A stretch of 64,000 nt of DNA, from assembly GCA_910583835.1 (NCBI GenBank), contig CAJTYM010000017.1, forward strand, positions 1 through 64,000, in the 5' to 3' direction. Source of the DNA: an uncultured Lachnospiraceae bacterium. GTDB lineage: Bacteria > Bacillota > Clostridia > Lachnospirales > Lachnospiraceae. The notes beneath the pieces are model-generated. The model was not told where the DNA came from and made no database searches. It worked only from the letters and a program-made list of their open reading frames with translations. Of the stretch, positions 36,268-45,301 are shown in pieces (the first letter of the stretch is position 1; the number at the start of each line of letters is the position of its first letter). A program made the position numbers and the translations under genes.

Positions 36268-37548
36268 ATGAGCGAATATCAAATAGAGACAAAATGTGTC
36301 CAGTCCGGCTGGCAGCCTAAGAAAGGAGAGCCACGTGTGCTGCCGATTTATCAGAGCACGACGTTTAAATATGATACAAGCGACCAGATGGGCAGGCTCT
36401 TTGATTTGGAGGACAGCGGATATTTCTATACCAGGCTGCAGAACCCGACCAATGATTTTGTGGCACAGAAAATCTGTGAGCTGGAAGGCGGCGCAGCGGC
36501 AATGCTGACATCTTCCGGGCAGGCAGCCAATTATTATGCCGTCTTCAATATCTGTGAAAATGGAGACCATATGGTCTGTTCCTCAGCGGTATACGGAGGG
36601 ACGTTCAATCTTTTCAGCGCTACGGTGAAGAAGCAAGGCATTGAATGTACGTTTATCGACCCGGATGCTTCGGCAGAGGAGATTGCCGCAGCATTCCGTC
36701 CGAATACCAAGGCGCTTTTTGCAGAGACGATTGCCAATCCGGCGCTGGTGGTACTTGACATCGAGAAATTTGCCAAGGTGGCGCATGAACACGGTGTGCC
36801 CCTGATTGTGGACAACACATTTCCCACGCCCATCAACTGTCGCCCGATAGAATGGGGCGCAGATATCGTGACGCATTCCACCACGAAATATATGGATGGC
36901 CATGCCATGTGCGTGGGAGGCTGTATCGTAGACAGCGGCAATTTTGACTGGGAAAAATATGCAGACAAGTATCCGGGGCTGACGCAGCCAGACCCCACTT
37001 ACCATGGAATTGTCTACACGCAGAAGTTTGGCAAGGGAGCATATATCACTAAGGCAACAGCGCAGATTATGCGTGACCTCGGCTCCATCCAATCCCCGCA
37101 GAATGCGTTTCTGCTGAATGTAGGGCTGGAAACGCTGCATCTTCGGGTTGCGCGCCACTGCGAGAATGCAGGAAAGGTGGCGGACTTCTTAAATAACCAT
37201 GACAAAGTTGCATGGGTAAATTATGCTGGATTAGAAGATAATAAATACCATGCACTGGCTAAGAAATACATGCCGGACGGCACCTGCGGGGTTATCTCCT
37301 TTGGGCTGAAAGGAGGCAGGGAGGTATCGGTTGGCTTTATGGATAAGTTAAAACTGATTGCAATCGTCACCCATGTGGCAGATGCGAGGACCTGTGTGCT
37401 CCATCCAGCGAGCCATACGCACCGTCAGATGACGGATGAGCAGCTTACGGAAGCAGGGGTAGCGCCGGACTTGATTCGGTTATCAGTAGGAATAGAAAAT
37501 GCCGAGGACATCATTGGTGACCTGGCTCAGGCATTGGATACGATATAG
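36268..37548 (+). CDS. metY: O-acetylhomoserine sulfhydrylase family enzyme
   Basis: The 426-residue PLP enzyme belongs to the Cys/Met metabolism group. The PLP lysine is K207 in VTHSTTKYMDGH. YTRLQNPTNDFVAQKICELEGG, SSGQAANYYAVFNI and LRLSVGIENAEDIIGDL (near the C-terminus) match O-acetylhomoserine sulfhydrylase, the direct route to homocysteine. The length and the long insert around 225-245 fit MetY rather than MetB. ATG follows AGGAGG. glgA follows after 24 bp, an unrelated pathway. Confidence 0.94.
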   Translation: MSEYQIETKCVQSGWQPKKGEPRVLPIYQSTTFKYDTSDQMGRLFDLEDSGYFYTRLQNPTNDFVAQKICELEGGAAAMLTSSGQAANYYAVFNICENGDHMVCSSAVYGGTFNLFSATVKKQGIECTFIDPDASAEEIAAAFRPNTKALFAETIANPALVVLDIEKFAKVAHEHGVPLIVDNTFPTPINCRPIEWGADIVTHSTTKYMDGHAMCVGGCIVDSGNFDWEKYADKYPGLTQPDPTYHGIVYTQKFGKGAYITKATAQIMRDLGSIQSPQNAFLLNVGLETLHLRVARHCENAGKVADFLNNHDKVAWVNYAGLEDNKYHALAKKYMPDGTCGVISFGLKGGREVSVGFMDKLKLIAIVTHVADARTCVLHPASHTHRQMTDEQLTEAGVAPDLIRLSVGIENAEDIIGDLAQALDTI

Positions 37549-37572
37549 AAAAAATTTTATGGAGGATGGATT

Positions 37573-39027
37573 ATGAGAAAAATTCTGTTTGCAGCATCTG
37601 AGTGTGTACCTTTTATTAAGACCGGCGGCCTGGCCGATGTGTGCGGGGCGCTTCCCAAGGAATTTGACAAAAATGACTGGGATATCCGCGTGGTGATTCC
37701 GAACTACAGCTGTATCCCGGAGCATTGGCGGAATCAGTTTGAGTACGTGACCCATTTCTATATGAGCTGCGGAAATTACATTCAGAACAAATATGTGGGG
37801 ATTTTACGGTACAAGATGGATGGCATCACCTATTATTTTATTGATAACCAGGAATATTTTGACTGTTTCCTGCCTTATGGGGATATCCGATTTGACATGG
37901 AGAAATTCATATTCTTTGACAAGGCGGTGCTGTCCATGCTGCCCCTGATTAAATTCCAGCCGCAGATTATCCACTGCCATGACTGGGAAACCGGCTTTAT
38001 TCCGGTTTACCTCAACACAGAGTTCCAGGGGGATATGTTCTTCTGGGGCATGAAATCGATTATGACAATCCACAACCTTAAGTTCCAGGGTATCTGGGAT
38101 GTAAAGACCGTCAAAGGGCTGACTGGCTTCCCGGCAAACATGTTTGTGCCGGATAAGCTGGAGTTCAAGAAAGATGCCAACATGTTAAAGGGCGGGCTGG
38201 TGTATGCAGATTATATCACTACGGTGAGCGATACTTATGCGCAGGAAATCCAGACGGATTACTATGGAGAAGGCTTAAACGGCTTGCTGGCAGCCAGGCA
38301 TATGGATATGCAGGGAATTGTCAACGGCATTGATTACGATGCGTACAATCCAGCGACAGATGAGAAACTGTATGTAAATTATGATGCGGGCAACCACCGC
38401 AAGAAGAAGTTCATGAACAAGGAGCGGCTGCAGGAAGAATTGGGTCTGGCTGTGGACAAGAAACGTTACATGATTGGATTGATTTCCCGCCTTACGGACC
38501 AGAAAGGGCTGGACCTCATCAATTATGTGATTGAGCGCATTGTCGATGATTATACGCAGCTGGTAGTAATCGGTACCGGAGACCCGCAGTATGAAAATAT
38601 GTTCCGCCATTTCGCGTGGAAGTACCCGGATAAGATTTCTGCAAATATCTGTTATTCCGATGACTTGGCACACAAGCTTTACGGCGCTGCCGATGCATTC
38701 CTCATGCCGTCAAGGTTTGAACCGTGCGGTCTGACGCAGATGATATCTTTCCGTTACGGAACAATCCCCATTGTCCGTGAGACAGGTGGTCTGAAAGATA
38801 CGGTGCAGCCGTACAATGAGTATGATAACGTAGGGGATGGTTTCTCTTTCACTAACTATAATGGTGAGGAAATGCTCAATATCATCAACTATTCCAAGCA
38901 TATTTTCTTTGACAAAAAACGCCAGTGGAATCAGATGATTGACCGTGCGATGGCGAATGATTATTCCTGGAATGCTTCTAAGTTCCGCTATGAGGGATTG
39001 TATAAGTATCTGATGGGAGAGGTATAG
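37573..39027 (+). CDS. glgA: Glycogen synthase (ADP-glucose type, GT5)
   Basis: The 484-residue GT5 enzyme elongates alpha-1,4-glucan from ADP-glucose. The N-terminal motif KTGGLADV (about 16-23) binds the nucleotide sugar. HDWETGFIPVYL, IMTIHNLKFQG and the C-terminal MPSRFEPCGLTQMISFRYGT carry the acceptor and donor residues. No other glg gene is adjacent. The hairpin at 39058 ends the transcript. Confidence 0.96.
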   Translation: MRKILFAASECVPFIKTGGLADVCGALPKEFDKNDWDIRVVIPNYSCIPEHWRNQFEYVTHFYMSCGNYIQNKYVGILRYKMDGITYYFIDNQEYFDCFLPYGDIRFDMEKFIFFDKAVLSMLPLIKFQPQIIHCHDWETGFIPVYLNTEFQGDMFFWGMKSIMTIHNLKFQGIWDVKTVKGLTGFPANMFVPDKLEFKKDANMLKGGLVYADYITTVSDTYAQEIQTDYYGEGLNGLLAARHMDMQGIVNGIDYDAYNPATDEKLYVNYDAGNHRKKKFMNKERLQEELGLAVDKKRYMIGLISRLTDQKGLDLINYVIERIVDDYTQLVVIGTGDPQYENMFRHFAWKYPDKISANICYSDDLAHKLYGAADAFLMPSRFEPCGLTQMISFRYGTIPIVRETGGLKDTVQPYNEYDNVGDGFSFTNYNGEEMLNIINYSKHIFFDKKRQWNQMIDRAMANDYSWNASKFRYEGLYKYLMGEV

Positions 39028-39057
39028 GCACAGAATAACAGAACGAGAAAGATTTGA

Positions 39058-39098
39058 CGGAGCGGCCTTGCTGGATTTGGCGGGCGGCTCCGTTTTTT
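39058..39098 (+). terminator. Intrinsic terminator of glgA
   Basis: CGGAGC with GCTCCG arms (extended by GGCC/GGC pairing) is followed by TTTTTT at 39093-39098. Confidence 0.8.
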
Positions 39099-39101
39099 AT
39101 C

Positions 39102-39290
39102 TTATAGGAAAGACCTTGTCACGCTAAAGCGTGAAAGTGCCTTCCTATAAGAGAAAAAATAATATGCGCACTCGCACAATAGGTATATATTGCTTCGCAA
39201 TTGTGCTCGGCGCGTCAAAGTGTGCATCCCCCTCATGATTGAGGGGTTAGGGGAGTTGAAGTGGGCTTGCCCACTTTGTTCTCTTATTTG
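39102..39290. repeat. Dispersed structured repeat, family B copy 1
   Basis: A hairpin TTATAGGAA...TTCCTATAA (39102-39150) is followed by a segment sharing a 24-bp exact match (39151-39174, ending ATATGCGCACTCG) with 58446-58469 in reverse orientation. Both copies also carry CTCGGCGCG next to CAAAGTGTGC, and GTGGGC beside CTTTG. There is no ORF. It fills the region between glgA and the phosphatase gene. Confidence 0.7.
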
Positions 39291-39316
39291 TTCTATTGCA
39301 GCCAGGAGGAATAAAT

Positions 39317-40045
39317 ATGACATATGCAGTCCGCGAAAGATATAGCAGCCTGCTGAAATCTACCTACAATACCCGGGAATTAGGCAGTTACCAGATTCCA
39401 AACGGAAATATTGCCAAGAGAAACGTCTTGATAAGGAGTGATTTGCCTGATTTTCCCTGTGAGGAAGACTTTGCATCATTGAAAGAAATGGGAGTTGCCA
39501 CAGTTATTGATTTGCGCACGGAGAAGAATGTTGCCCAAATGCCAAGCATATTTGCAGCCCGCAAGGAATTTGCATATTTCAATTGCCCGATAGAAGAGGG
39601 GAGCGGCATACCGGAATCATCAGAGGCTGTTCCCGCCAGCTATCTGGATATTGCCTGTGCAGCCAATATGCCCTCCGTGTTCCGCTGCATTGCCAATGCC
39701 AAAGGCGGCGTTCTCTTTCATTGTACAGCGGGAAAAGACAGGACAGGCGTTGTCTCGGCAATCCTTTTGTGCCATGCCGGGGTAAAGGATATGGATATTG
39801 TTGAGGATTATGTGCTGACAAGGGAATATGGGAAAGAATATTTTGCGAGGCTGCATGATAATTTCCCGGAGATTGATATGGATGTCGTTACGCCCAAAGA
39901 ACGTTATATGGAAGAGTTTTTAAGGCTGTTCAGGAGGCGGTTTGGGAATACATATAGATACTTTGTGGAATTGGGGTTGGGCGAGGCGGAGATACAAGGG
40001 ATATCGCGGCGGTTGGAAAGAATTTGCCGGCAATTGAAGCCTTGA
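39317..40045 (+). CDS. Protein-tyrosine phosphatase (IphP-like)
   Basis: The 242-residue protein carries the CX5R active site in FHCTAGKDRTGVVSAILL (C136, R142). Upstream is the family motif RELGSYQIPNG, and IRSDLPDFPCEEDFASLKEMGVATVIDLRT follows. This class (tyrosine phosphatase 3) dephosphorylates phosphotyrosine or phosphoinositides. ATG at 39317 follows AGGAGG. An in-frame ATG at 39296 lies in the repeat without a site. No signal peptide. Confidence 0.93.
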   Translation: MTYAVRERYSSLLKSTYNTRELGSYQIPNGNIAKRNVLIRSDLPDFPCEEDFASLKEMGVATVIDLRTEKNVAQMPSIFAARKEFAYFNCPIEEGSGIPESSEAVPASYLDIACAANMPSVFRCIANAKGGVLFHCTAGKDRTGVVSAILLCHAGVKDMDIVEDYVLTREYGKEYFARLHDNFPEIDMDVVTPKERYMEEFLRLFRRRFGNTYRYFVELGLGEAEIQGISRRLERICRQLKP

Positions 40046-40069
40046 AAAAAGCATTGAATCTGGTATAAT
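40042..40069 (+). promoter_or_regulatory. Promoter of the Uma2 gene (extended -10)
   Basis: TTGAAA (40042-40047) and TATAAT (40064-40069) are 16 bp apart, with TGG directly before the -10 box. It starts at the end of the phosphatase gene. Confidence 0.65.
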
Positions 40070-40108
40070 GCGAATTATAGAAATCTAATGAGAGAGTAAG
40101 GTGATATC

Positions 40109-40606
40109 ATGGAAGCGTTACCCAAAGAGGATATGAGCAATACTTTTATTGAACATTCTTTTATCATAAATAATTTTGTTGTTATGATTGGGAAACAGAT
40201 AAAAGATTCATTGTGCCGTGTGTTGGGCGATGGGGTACAATACCAATGGCACGAAAACAATGACAAGATAGTTTTACCGGATGCTTCCATAAATTGTAAT
40301 ACAAGGGATAGGAAAAATGTCTCATTAACTGGGATACCGCGAATGGTAATGGAAGTTTTATCTGATTCTACCGAAGGATATGACAGAAATGAGAAGATGG
40401 AAATATACAGAAAAGTTGGTATTTCCGAATATTGGATTGTCGATTGGAGAAAAAGGCAGGTTGAAATATATTTGAATGATGGTCTTGCAGATGGAACAAC
40501 GTATTTTTACTTGTACAAGACTGTTACAGAGGATAACAAGAAGGAATTACAGCTTGTTATGTTCCCCAATCTGCGAACCGATTTTGATGAATTGTTTAGC
40601 TTATGA
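40109..40606 (+). CDS. Uma2-family (DUF820) putative nuclease
   Basis: The 165-residue protein has the PD-(D/E)XK-like arrangement of Uma2 proteins: IVLPDASINC, then PRMVMEVLSDSTEGYDRNEKMEIYRKVGISEYWIVD. The family is common in cyanobacteria and some Firmicutes; its cellular role is not established. It has its own promoter. It converges with gtrA, with a weak GGGGATG/CATCCCC hairpin (40654-40677) between. Confidence 0.85.
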   Translation: MEALPKEDMSNTFIEHSFIINNFVVMIGKQIKDSLCRVLGDGVQYQWHENNDKIVLPDASINCNTRDRKNVSLTGIPRMVMEVLSDSTEGYDRNEKMEIYRKVGISEYWIVDWRKRQVEIYLNDGLADGTTYFYLYKTVTEDNKKELQLVMFPNLRTDFDELFSL

Positions 40607-40681
40607 CAGAATCTATATAACAGCCGGTATTACAGAATGATTATGCAACGGAAGGGGATGCCAATGAGCGCATCCCCCTCC

Positions 40682-41092
40682 TTACGGATGACGGAATATC
40701 AGGAGTTTGCTCGCCACATAATTCAGAACAATTACGATAATGTTGGAAATTATCTTAATTACCATGCCGTTTATGCCCAGAAAGTCAACGAAAACAACCA
40801 TGATTGCCAAATCAAGGACTCCTGTGGCAAGGCGGCAGGAGAAGAAAGAGATAAGTTCGCGCAAAATTCCGGCGGGGCTTTGTGCCCTGTCTTCAAACAC
40901 AAAATAACGGTTAGTAAGATATGCAAAAAGGACGGAAAGCACCCAGGCTATGATGGTAGAGGCAGAGGTGCTGCATCCAAGTTTTGAGCACACGAAATAA
41001 GCGGCAATATTTACAAGCGTGGTGCAGACGCCGAAAAAAAGATATGAAATGATTTCCCAGTACTGCTTCAGCAGCGCTTTTATGTTCTTCAC
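40682..41092 (-). CDS. GtrA-family membrane protein
   Basis: The 136-residue protein has four predicted membrane helices and typical GtrA features: YLFFGVCTTLVNIAAYFV, LTNRYFVFEDR and a terminal NYVASKLLIFRHP. GtrA proteins are thought to move lipid-linked sugars across the membrane for surface glycan modification. I chose GTG at 41092 because AAAGGGG lies ten bases upstream and this gives the usual length. The frame is open to a GTG at 41170 without a site. No glycosyltransferase partner is adjacent. Confidence 0.85.
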   Translation of the reverse strand: MKNIKALLKQYWEIISYLFFGVCTTLVNIAAYFVCSKLGCSTSASTIIAWVLSVLFAYLTNRYFVFEDRAQSPAGILRELISFFSCRLATGVLDLAIMVVFVDFLGINGMVIKIISNIIVIVLNYVASKLLIFRHP

Positions 41093-41210
41093 AATTCTTG
41101 AATCCCCTTTCTGGCCTAAAAAAATCAAACATGAACCTAACGATAGCGTACTGTAAATTAACCATAACACAACATTGCATAAATTTCCATGAAAATTTCC
41201 ATACTAAGTA

Positions 41211-41390
41211 AACGAAAAGTAACAGTTCAGCCCACGCCATTCGCAAAGACGCCTACGGCGTTTTCTCGCTGCTTTGCAGCTAACTTTGCTCATAAAATGG
41301 CGTTCCGCTCATCGCTTAACATTATGTGTTCATTCATGCAAGCATGATTCACCCATAATGTTTGCGATGGCTGAACTGTTACAACGAAAA
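41211..41390. mobile_element. 164-bp MITE with perfect 8-bp target duplication upstream of tepA
   Basis: The ends GTAACAGTTCAGCC (41219-41232) and GGCTGAACTGTTAC (41369-41382) are perfect 14-bp inverted repeats. Pairing continues imperfectly inward, e.g. CCATTCGCAAA with TTTGCGATGG. It is flanked by identical AACGAAAA at 41211-41218 and 41383-41390. There is no ORF. IS66-family elements are known to start GTAA and make 8-bp duplications, which suggests trans-mobilisation by such an enzyme. It ends 26 bp before the tepA ATG; I see nothing else between 41093 and 41408. Confidence 0.88.
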
Positions 41391-41408
41391 ACAAATGGAG
41401 GATTTCTT

Positions 41409-42110
41409 ATGGGAGATAAATTAAAGCAGCAGGAAACAGATAAAAATGAAAATGAACAGATTAAGGATATGGGACAGCTGACGTTAGAGCAGGAAGAAGG
41501 GCATAAAATCCATCTTATGTCTATCATTGGGGAGATTGAAGGCCATGAGACTTTGTCTCCCAATGCCAAGACGACAAAATATGAACATGTTCTGCCCAAG
41601 CTGGCAGCAATTGAGGATGACGATAAGGTGGACGGCGTGCTGCTCTTGCTGAACACTGTGGGAGGAGATGTTGAATCCGGGCTTGCAATTGCAGAAATGA
41701 TATCTTCATTGAGCAAACCGACAGTGTCGCTGGTACTGGGAGGAAGCCATTCTATCGGAGTTCCCTTGGCGGTATCTACGGATTATTCGTATATCGTGCC
41801 TACCGGGACCATGGTCATCCACCCGGTGCGCCTGAATGGGCTGGTGATTGGCGCGCCCCAGACATACGATTATTTCCAGCAGATGCAGGACCGGATTACC
41901 GGATTTGTCGCCAAACATTGTTTTGCCACGCAGGCACGTTTGGAAGAAATGATGATGAACACCAGTATGCTGACCAAGGATTTAGGCACAATTCTTGTGG
42001 GGAGCCAGGCGGTGGAAGAAGGAATCATCAATGAAGTGGGCGGCATTGACGAAGCGATGAAGAAACTTCACCAAATGATTGACGAAGATAAGCAAAATAA
42101 CGAAATCTGA
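41409..42110 (+). CDS. tepA: ClpP-like serine protease (TepA-type)
   Basis: The 233-residue protein has a ClpP/SppA fold. The catalytic Ser is likely S115 in LVLGGSHSIGVPLAV, and the His is H138 in TMVIHPVRL. LLLNTVGGDVESGLAIAEMI matches the oxyanion strand. TepA/YmfB proteins lie next to spoIIIE/ftsK in Bacillus, and the same neighbour is found here, which supports the name. ATG at 41409 follows GGAGG. The in-frame region upstream lies in a MITE and is not part of the gene. No signal peptide. Confidence 0.9.
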   Translation: MGDKLKQQETDKNENEQIKDMGQLTLEQEEGHKIHLMSIIGEIEGHETLSPNAKTTKYEHVLPKLAAIEDDDKVDGVLLLLNTVGGDVESGLAIAEMISSLSKPTVSLVLGGSHSIGVPLAVSTDYSYIVPTGTMVIHPVRLNGLVIGAPQTYDYFQQMQDRITGFVAKHCFATQARLEEMMMNTSMLTKDLGTILVGSQAVEEGIINEVGGIDEAMKKLHQMIDEDKQNNEI

Positions 42111-42204
42111 AAACATGGGAAAAGTTGTAATGACATTTTCTTCTAACTGTGCTAAACTATAGACAGTATGCTTGGCACGGTGAGGCGCCATGCTGTAGGA
42201 AAGG

Positions 42205-42397
42205 CTGGTATAACGAAAATCAAGTAATGGAAAGCGGGTCCTGCTGAATCCTTATTCCCGCGAGCAATGAGGAAAATAGCCATGCTTGCATGGATATTTG
42301 ACGAATGCCGCGAGGTTCAAAAACCCCGCTGCTCTGCAGCGTAGCAAGCTTGATACCCCATTGCTTGCAGCGGGGTTTTTGATTTTCGTTATGCCAG
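42205..42397. repeat. 193-bp structured inverted-repeat element upstream of ftsK
   Basis: CTGGTATAACGAAAATCAA (42205-42223) and TTGATTTTCGTTATGCCAG (42379-42397) pair at 18 of 19 positions. Inside are GCGGG...CCCGC (42234-42260), GCCATGC/GCATGG, and CAAAAACCCCGCTGC (42318-42332) with GCAGCGGGGTTTTTG (42367-42381). There is no clear target duplication. Between the tepA stop and here, CAGTATG...CATGCTG (about 42165-42196) forms another hairpin. The element ends 19 bp before ftsK, so it must be transcribed or contain the promoter. Confidence 0.6.
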
Positions 42398-42416
42398 GAG
42401 TTTAGGAGGAAGTGTT

Positions 42417-45290
42417 ATGGCAGCAAAGCCTAAGAATACCAAAAACAAAAAAGGAGCGGCAGTGTCTTTCCAGAGCGAGGTGGCTCTTCTGCTGATTCTG
42501 GCCGTATGCATCATTTGGTTTATCAGCCATTTTGGAATTGGCGGTTTTGTGGGAGAGAAGATCAGCAGCCTCAGCTTTGGGCTTTTTGGGATGATGTCTT
42601 ACCTTGTCCCGGTCTGCTTTTTTGTGGGGGCAGCTTTTTTTATCTCGAACCGCGACAATGGCATTGCCATCATTAAATTAGTGGCTGGAGCGCTGTTCGT
42701 GTCATTTCTCTGCCTGTTCGTGGAATTGGTGGTGGGGAGCCAGGGAAGTTATTCCGTCAAAGATTCCTTTGCATATGCGGTGGAACATAAGAATGGAGGG
42801 GGCGCATTGGGAGGGCTGTTAGCGTTTCTGTTGTGCCCGGCAATCGGTAAGGCCGGCGCGTACGTCTTAGATGTGATTGTGCTGATAATCTCCCTGGTAC
42901 TCCTGACGGAACGTTCTTTCTTGGGCGGGCTGAAGAAGGGCAGCCGTAAGGTATACGATACAGCGCGGGAAGATGCCGTGCGGCGCAAAGGAGAACGTGA
43001 AATGCGCCGTGAGGAGAGAGAAGACCGCCAGGAATTGCGGGAGCTGCGCCAATCAGAGAAAGAGGAGCGCAAGAGAGAGCGTGAAATGCGCCGGGCAGAA
43101 AAAGAAGACCGTCAGGAACAGCGGGAAAGCCGCAGGAGAGGACAGAAATTACAGAAAAAGGAACAGGAACAACGTGACGGGGAACAGGAACAGCGGCGTA
43201 TGGACCGCAAAGTAGAAGGCGTGGTATTGGATACCAAGATTTATCCCGTTTCCAGGAAACGTTCGGATAACATCAGCGAGCTGAAACTGCCTGAGGAGGG
43301 ATTGGGCGCAAAGCAGCGGGGAGCTGCGTTGGGAAGCCAATCTTCTGGAACAGGTGGGCAAAGTGTGTTTGCGGAACCCATAGTAGTGGAAAAGGTACAT
43401 AGGAAACCAATCTCCATGCCCAGGGTATCAGGGGCAAGTGAAGGGGAATTCGCCATGCCGGAAGCAGCGATGGCAAACGGAACGGAATTTGCTATGCCGG
43501 AAGCAGTGATGGGAGAGGAAGCGCCATTTGCCGTGCCGGAAGTGGCGGTGGCAGAAGAAGCGCCATTCGTTATACCGGAAGCAGCGATGGCAAACGGAAC
43601 GGAATTCGCCGTGCCGGCAGCGCCTGTGGCAGAAGAAGCTCATCTTCCCCGGTCAGGGGCAGCGATGGCAAGTGGCAGAAATACAAGTGAGCCGGAGATG
43701 GAAGCAGGTGAAAATATCCCGGAAGTGGAGGAGGAACTTCTGCAGACCGAAAGTACGCTTGCGGATGCGGCAAAGGAGATGCTGGCAGCCCCAGGCTCCG
43801 GACAGGGCAGTGCAGCCGTGGGTGCAGATTACATGTTCCCACCAATATCCCTGTTAAAGCCAGGAGATTCTGTACAGGGGGACAGCCGCCAGCACTTACA
43901 GGAGACGGCCATACAGCTGCAGCAGATACTGAAAAACTTTGGCGTCAAAGTGACGATTTCCAATGTAAGCTGCGGCCCCACGGTCACGCGCTATGAACTG
44001 CAGCCGGAACTGGGCGTGAAGGTCAGCAAGATTGTCAACCTTGCGGATGACATCAAGCTGAATCTGGCAGCGGCAGATATCCGTATCGAAGCGCCGATTC
44101 CAGGGAAAGCGGCAGTGGGAATCGAGGTGCCGAATAAGAAAAATGTGATGGTGCGTTTCCGGGAATTGGTGGAAGCGGAAGAATTCCAGAACCACAAATC
44201 AAGCATCTGCTTTACCGCCGGCAAGGATATCGGCGGACAGGTAATTGTGGCGGATATTGCCAAGATGCCGCATCTTCTGATTGCCGGAGCTACCGGTTCC
44301 GGTAAGTCCGTCTGTATCAATACGATTATCATGAGTATTTTGTATAAAGCCAACCCGGAGGACGTCAAGCTGATACTGATTGACCCCAAGGTGGTGGAAC
44401 TGAGCGTGTACAATGGGATTCCCCATCTGTTCATCCCTGTGGTCACAGACCCCAAGAAAGCAGCAGGAGCGCTGCATTGGGCAGTGGCGGAGATGACAGA
44501 CCGTTATCAGAAATTTGCCGATTACCAAGTGCGCGATTTAAAGGGGTATAACCAGAAAGTGGAAGCCATCAAGGATGTGGATGATGAAATGAAGCCGAAG
44601 AAACTGCCGCAGATTGTGATTATTGTGGACGAGCTGGCAGATTTGATGATGGTGGCGCCGGGTGATGTGGAGGATGCCATCTGCCGTCTGGCACAGCTGG
44701 CAAGGGCAGCCGGCATCCATCTGATTATCGCTACCCAGCGTCCCTCTGTGGATGTCATTACCGGGCTGATTAAAGCAAATATGCCTTCCAGAATTGCTTT
44801 TTCCGTCTCTTCCGGTGTAGACTCAAGGACAATTCTTGATATGGTGGGGGCAGAGAAGCTGTTAGGCAACGGCGATATGCTCTTCTATCCTCAGGGTTAC
44901 CAGAAGCCCCTCCGGGTACAGGGGCCTTTCGTGTCCGATACGGAAGTGGAAGAAGTCGTTGATTTCCTCAAGAAGCAGAGCAGCGTGGTATATAACACGG
45001 AGATTGAAGAGAAGATGAACACCGTCTCCATTGCTGGCGGCGGTTCCGGTGGGGGCGGCAATGAGAAGGATGCCTATTTTATTGAGGCAGGAAAATTTGT
45101 CATCGAGAAAGAGAAAGGCTCTATCGGGATGCTCCAGCGGATGTTTAAAATCGGCTTCAACCGTGCAGCGAGGATTATGGACCAGCTGCAGGAAGCTGGG
45201 GTCGTTGGTCCCGAGGAGGGTACGAAACCGAGGAAGATTCTCATGTCCATGGCAGAGTTTGAGGAATATAACCAAAATAATGAAAATTAG
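42417..45290 (+). CDS. ftsK: FtsK/SpoIIIE-type DNA translocase
   Basis: The 957-residue DNA pump has four membrane helices (about 15-165), a charged Arg/Glu/Gln linker (about 175-270) and a linker with five 13-residue repeats (344-408). The motor has Walker A GATGSGKS (about 624-631) and Walker B IVIIVDELADLMM. The C-terminal gamma winged helix (about 880-955) ends PRKILMSMAEFEEY and would read orienting sequences. It acts in chromosome segregation at division or sporulation. fhs follows after 11 bp. Confidence 0.96.
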   Translation: MAAKPKNTKNKKGAAVSFQSEVALLLILAVCIIWFISHFGIGGFVGEKISSLSFGLFGMMSYLVPVCFFVGAAFFISNRDNGIAIIKLVAGALFVSFLCLFVELVVGSQGSYSVKDSFAYAVEHKNGGGALGGLLAFLLCPAIGKAGAYVLDVIVLIISLVLLTERSFLGGLKKGSRKVYDTAREDAVRRKGEREMRREEREDRQELRELRQSEKEERKREREMRRAEKEDRQEQRESRRRGQKLQKKEQEQRDGEQEQRRMDRKVEGVVLDTKIYPVSRKRSDNISELKLPEEGLGAKQRGAALGSQSSGTGGQSVFAEPIVVEKVHRKPISMPRVSGASEGEFAMPEAAMANGTEFAMPEAVMGEEAPFAVPEVAVAEEAPFVIPEAAMANGTEFAVPAAPVAEEAHLPRSGAAMASGRNTSEPEMEAGENIPEVEEELLQTESTLADAAKEMLAAPGSGQGSAAVGADYMFPPISLLKPGDSVQGDSRQHLQETAIQLQQILKNFGVKVTISNVSCGPTVTRYELQPELGVKVSKIVNLADDIKLNLAAADIRIEAPIPGKAAVGIEVPNKKNVMVRFRELVEAEEFQNHKSSICFTAGKDIGGQVIVADIAKMPHLLIAGATGSGKSVCINTIIMSILYKANPEDVKLILIDPKVVELSVYNGIPHLFIPVVTDPKKAAGALHWAVAEMTDRYQKFADYQVRDLKGYNQKVEAIKDVDDEMKPKKLPQIVIIVDELADLMMVAPGDVEDAICRLAQLARAAGIHLIIATQRPSVDVITGLIKANMPSRIAFSVSSGVDSRTILDMVGAEKLLGNGDMLFYPQGYQKPLRVQGPFVSDTEVEEVVDFLKKQSSVVYNTEIEEKMNTVSIAGGGSGGGGNEKDAYFIEAGKFVIEKEKGSIGMLQRMFKIGFNRAARIMDQLQEAGVVGPEEGTKPRKILMSMAEFEEYNQNNEN
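43446..43640 (+). repeat. Five 39-bp in-frame repeats in the ftsK linker
   Basis: The 13-residue units read EFAMPEAAMANGT, EFAMPEAVMGEEA, PFAVPEVAVAEEA, PFVIPEAAMANGT and EFAVPAAPVAEEA. Copies 1 and 4 share nearly identical DNA around AAGCAGCGATGGCAAACGG, indicating recent expansion or conversion. Confidence 0.85.
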
Positions 45291-45301
45291 GAGGACAACC
45301 G

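Noticed and set aside
40654..40677. Terminator between Uma2 and gtrA
   Set aside because: The GGGGATG/CATCCCC stem has no T run on either strand, so it was not listed as a terminator.
40637..40987. Plus-strand frame opposite gtrA
   Set aside because: The minus-strand GtrA product has clear membrane helices and family motifs; the plus frame has no recognisable feature.
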